From NCBI RefSeq assembly GCF_006539145.1, contig NZ_BJML01000001.1:186001-250000 (forward strand): a stretch of DNA of 64,000 bases, in the 5' to 3' direction. The translations under genes and the position numbers were made by a program. Below are positions 63,349 through 64,000 of this stretch, one piece after another (within the stretch, counting starts at the first letter, position 1; each line of letters opens with the position of its first letter). Below the pieces are notes generated by a model that saw only the letters and a list, made by a program, of their open reading frames with translations, was not told the DNA's origin and did no database searches. The stretch comes from Microbacterium testaceum. Its GTDB lineage: Bacteria; Actinomycetota; Actinomycetes; Actinomycetales; Microbacteriaceae.

Positions 63349-64000
63349 ATGCCCGATTACCGCAAGAGCTTCCGCGCCGCCGCCGTGCAGGCCGAACCCG
63401 TCTGGAACGACCTGGACGGGGGCATCGACAAACTCGAGGCGTTCGCTCGCGACGCGCGCGACGGTGGCGCCGAGATCGTCGCCTTCCCCGAGGTCTGGCT
63501 GCCCGGATACCCCTGGTTCCTGTGGCTGGATTCGGTCGCCTGGCAGTCTCAATTCGTCGTGCCGTACGCCGCGAACTCCCTCGAGATCGGCAGCCCCGAG
63601 TGGCAGCGACTCGAATCGGTCGCCCGGTCCCTCGGCATTTCGCTCGCGTTCGGATTCAGCGAGCGCTCGGGCGGATCGCTCTACATGGGGCAGGCGGTGA
63701 TCGACGCGGACGGAAGAACCCTCAGCACGCGCCGCAAGCTCAAGCCGACCCACGTGGAACGAACGCAGTTCGGCGACGGTGACGGCTCCGACGTCGTGGT
63801 CGTCGACACGCCCGTCGGTCGCGTGGGTTCGCTCAATTGCTGGGAGCACCTGCAGCCGCTCACCAAGTACGCGATGTTCTCGCAAGACGAGCAGTTGCAC
63901 GTCGCCGCGTGGCCGAGCTTCTCGATCTTCGGCGGCGCCGTCAACGCCCTCGGGCCCGAGGTCAATGTCGGTGCGTCACGCCAGTACGCCGTCGAGGGGC
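63349..64000 (+). CDS. nitrilase, N-terminal part (gene continues past the window)
   Basis: The first 217 residues of a carbon-nitrogen hydrolase of the nitrilase branch. The catalytic Glu48 (VAFPEVWLPGYPWFLW), Lys132 (RRKLKPTHVERTQFGDGDGS) and Cys164 (GSLNCWEHLQPLTKYAMFSQ) are all present; CWEH is the pattern of true nitrilases, which turn nitriles into acids and ammonia. GAAGGAG stands before the ATG, and TAACGT at 63297 may be the -10 box. Its acid product, for example an arylacetate, could feed the hpa route; this is inferred from position. Confidence 0.92.
   Translation, partial: MPDYRKSFRAAAVQAEPVWNDLDGGIDKLEAFARDARDGGAEIVAFPEVWLPGYPWFLWLDSVAWQSQFVVPYAANSLEIGSPEWQRLESVARSLGISLAFGFSERSGGSLYMGQAVIDADGRTLSTRRKLKPTHVERTQFGDGDGSDVVVVDTPVGRVGSLNCWEHLQPLTKYAMFSQDEQLHVAAWPSFSIFGGAVNALGPEVNVGASRQYAVEG

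Overview
The window is a stretch of high-GC (roughly 70% by eye) actinobacterial chromosome, most like Microbacterium or a close relative in the Microbacteriaceae. Signs of this are monomeric NADP isocitrate dehydrogenase, a DUF6350 membrane protein beside purN-purH, an F420-type deazaflavin oxidoreductase, monofunctional RuMP enzymes, and many genes whose start codon sits 6-7 bases after a TANNNT-type -10 box (leaderless starts). There are no tRNA or rRNA genes, no CRISPR array, no insertion sequence and no phage gene that I can support.

Layout. 1-5658: the end of an ABC permease gene, a carotenoid oxygenase, an ABC-2 export pair and a GNAT acetyltransferase fused to a large unrecognised domain, all on one strand with overlapping stop/start codons; this looks like a small accessory cluster. 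5801-11801: small housekeeping genes, sucCD and a purine permease. 12228-18466: nitrite assimilation and siroheme operon (nirB, nirD, cysG-like, HemD-winged-helix regulator, CbiX-like chelatase). 18506-22526: DUF6350 protein, purN, purH. 22965-33707: DUF1697, a flavin disulfide reductase, Ada/AlkA plus ogt DNA repair, a heterodimeric ABC exporter behind a promoter and a possible leader peptide, a DUF559 nuclease, a GNAT enzyme. 33822-43794: icd, an L,D-transpeptidase, an FAD-linked oxidase, glyA behind a ZTP-type riboswitch, folD, small unknowns. 43917-46083: ribulose monophosphate pathway pair hxlB-hxlA with a divergent one-protein sensor/LuxR regulator and a perfect 20-bp palindrome between them. 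46077-64000: aromatic degradation: homoprotocatechuate meta-cleavage (hpaI, hpaH, hpaD, hpaE, hpaG-type fusion, GntR regulator, MHS transporter), a ThDP enzyme with TetR, a 3-hydroxybenzoate 4-monooxygenase-like flavoprotein with IclR, succinate-semialdehyde dehydrogenase, AraC regulator and the start of a nitrilase.

How parts work together. HpaD, HpaE, HpaG and HpaH lead to the aldol cleaved by HpaI into pyruvate and succinic semialdehyde, and the aldehyde dehydrogenase at 60683 can oxidise the latter to succinate for the TCA cycle, where sucCD and icd lie (these two share an operator-like palindrome). The nirBD genes need siroheme, and the same operon encodes the enzymes that make it.

Unusual features. 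The intergenic spaces hold several sequence-unrelated families of palindromic elements that share one architecture: two forward and two reversed short motifs with a 19-bp pitch (9632, 22803, 31283, 31442, 32495, 41282, 41431, 48974, 60443). Another 19-bp array, G-rich and tandem, lies next to one of them. One family flanks a DUF559 nuclease gene on both sides. Separately, the heptamer GGATGCC/GGCATCC occurs about 110 times by eye count against about 15 expected from composition; it is used inside genes through rare codons and as inverted pairs that form terminator hairpins, a distribution that resembles DNA uptake sequences of other bacteria.
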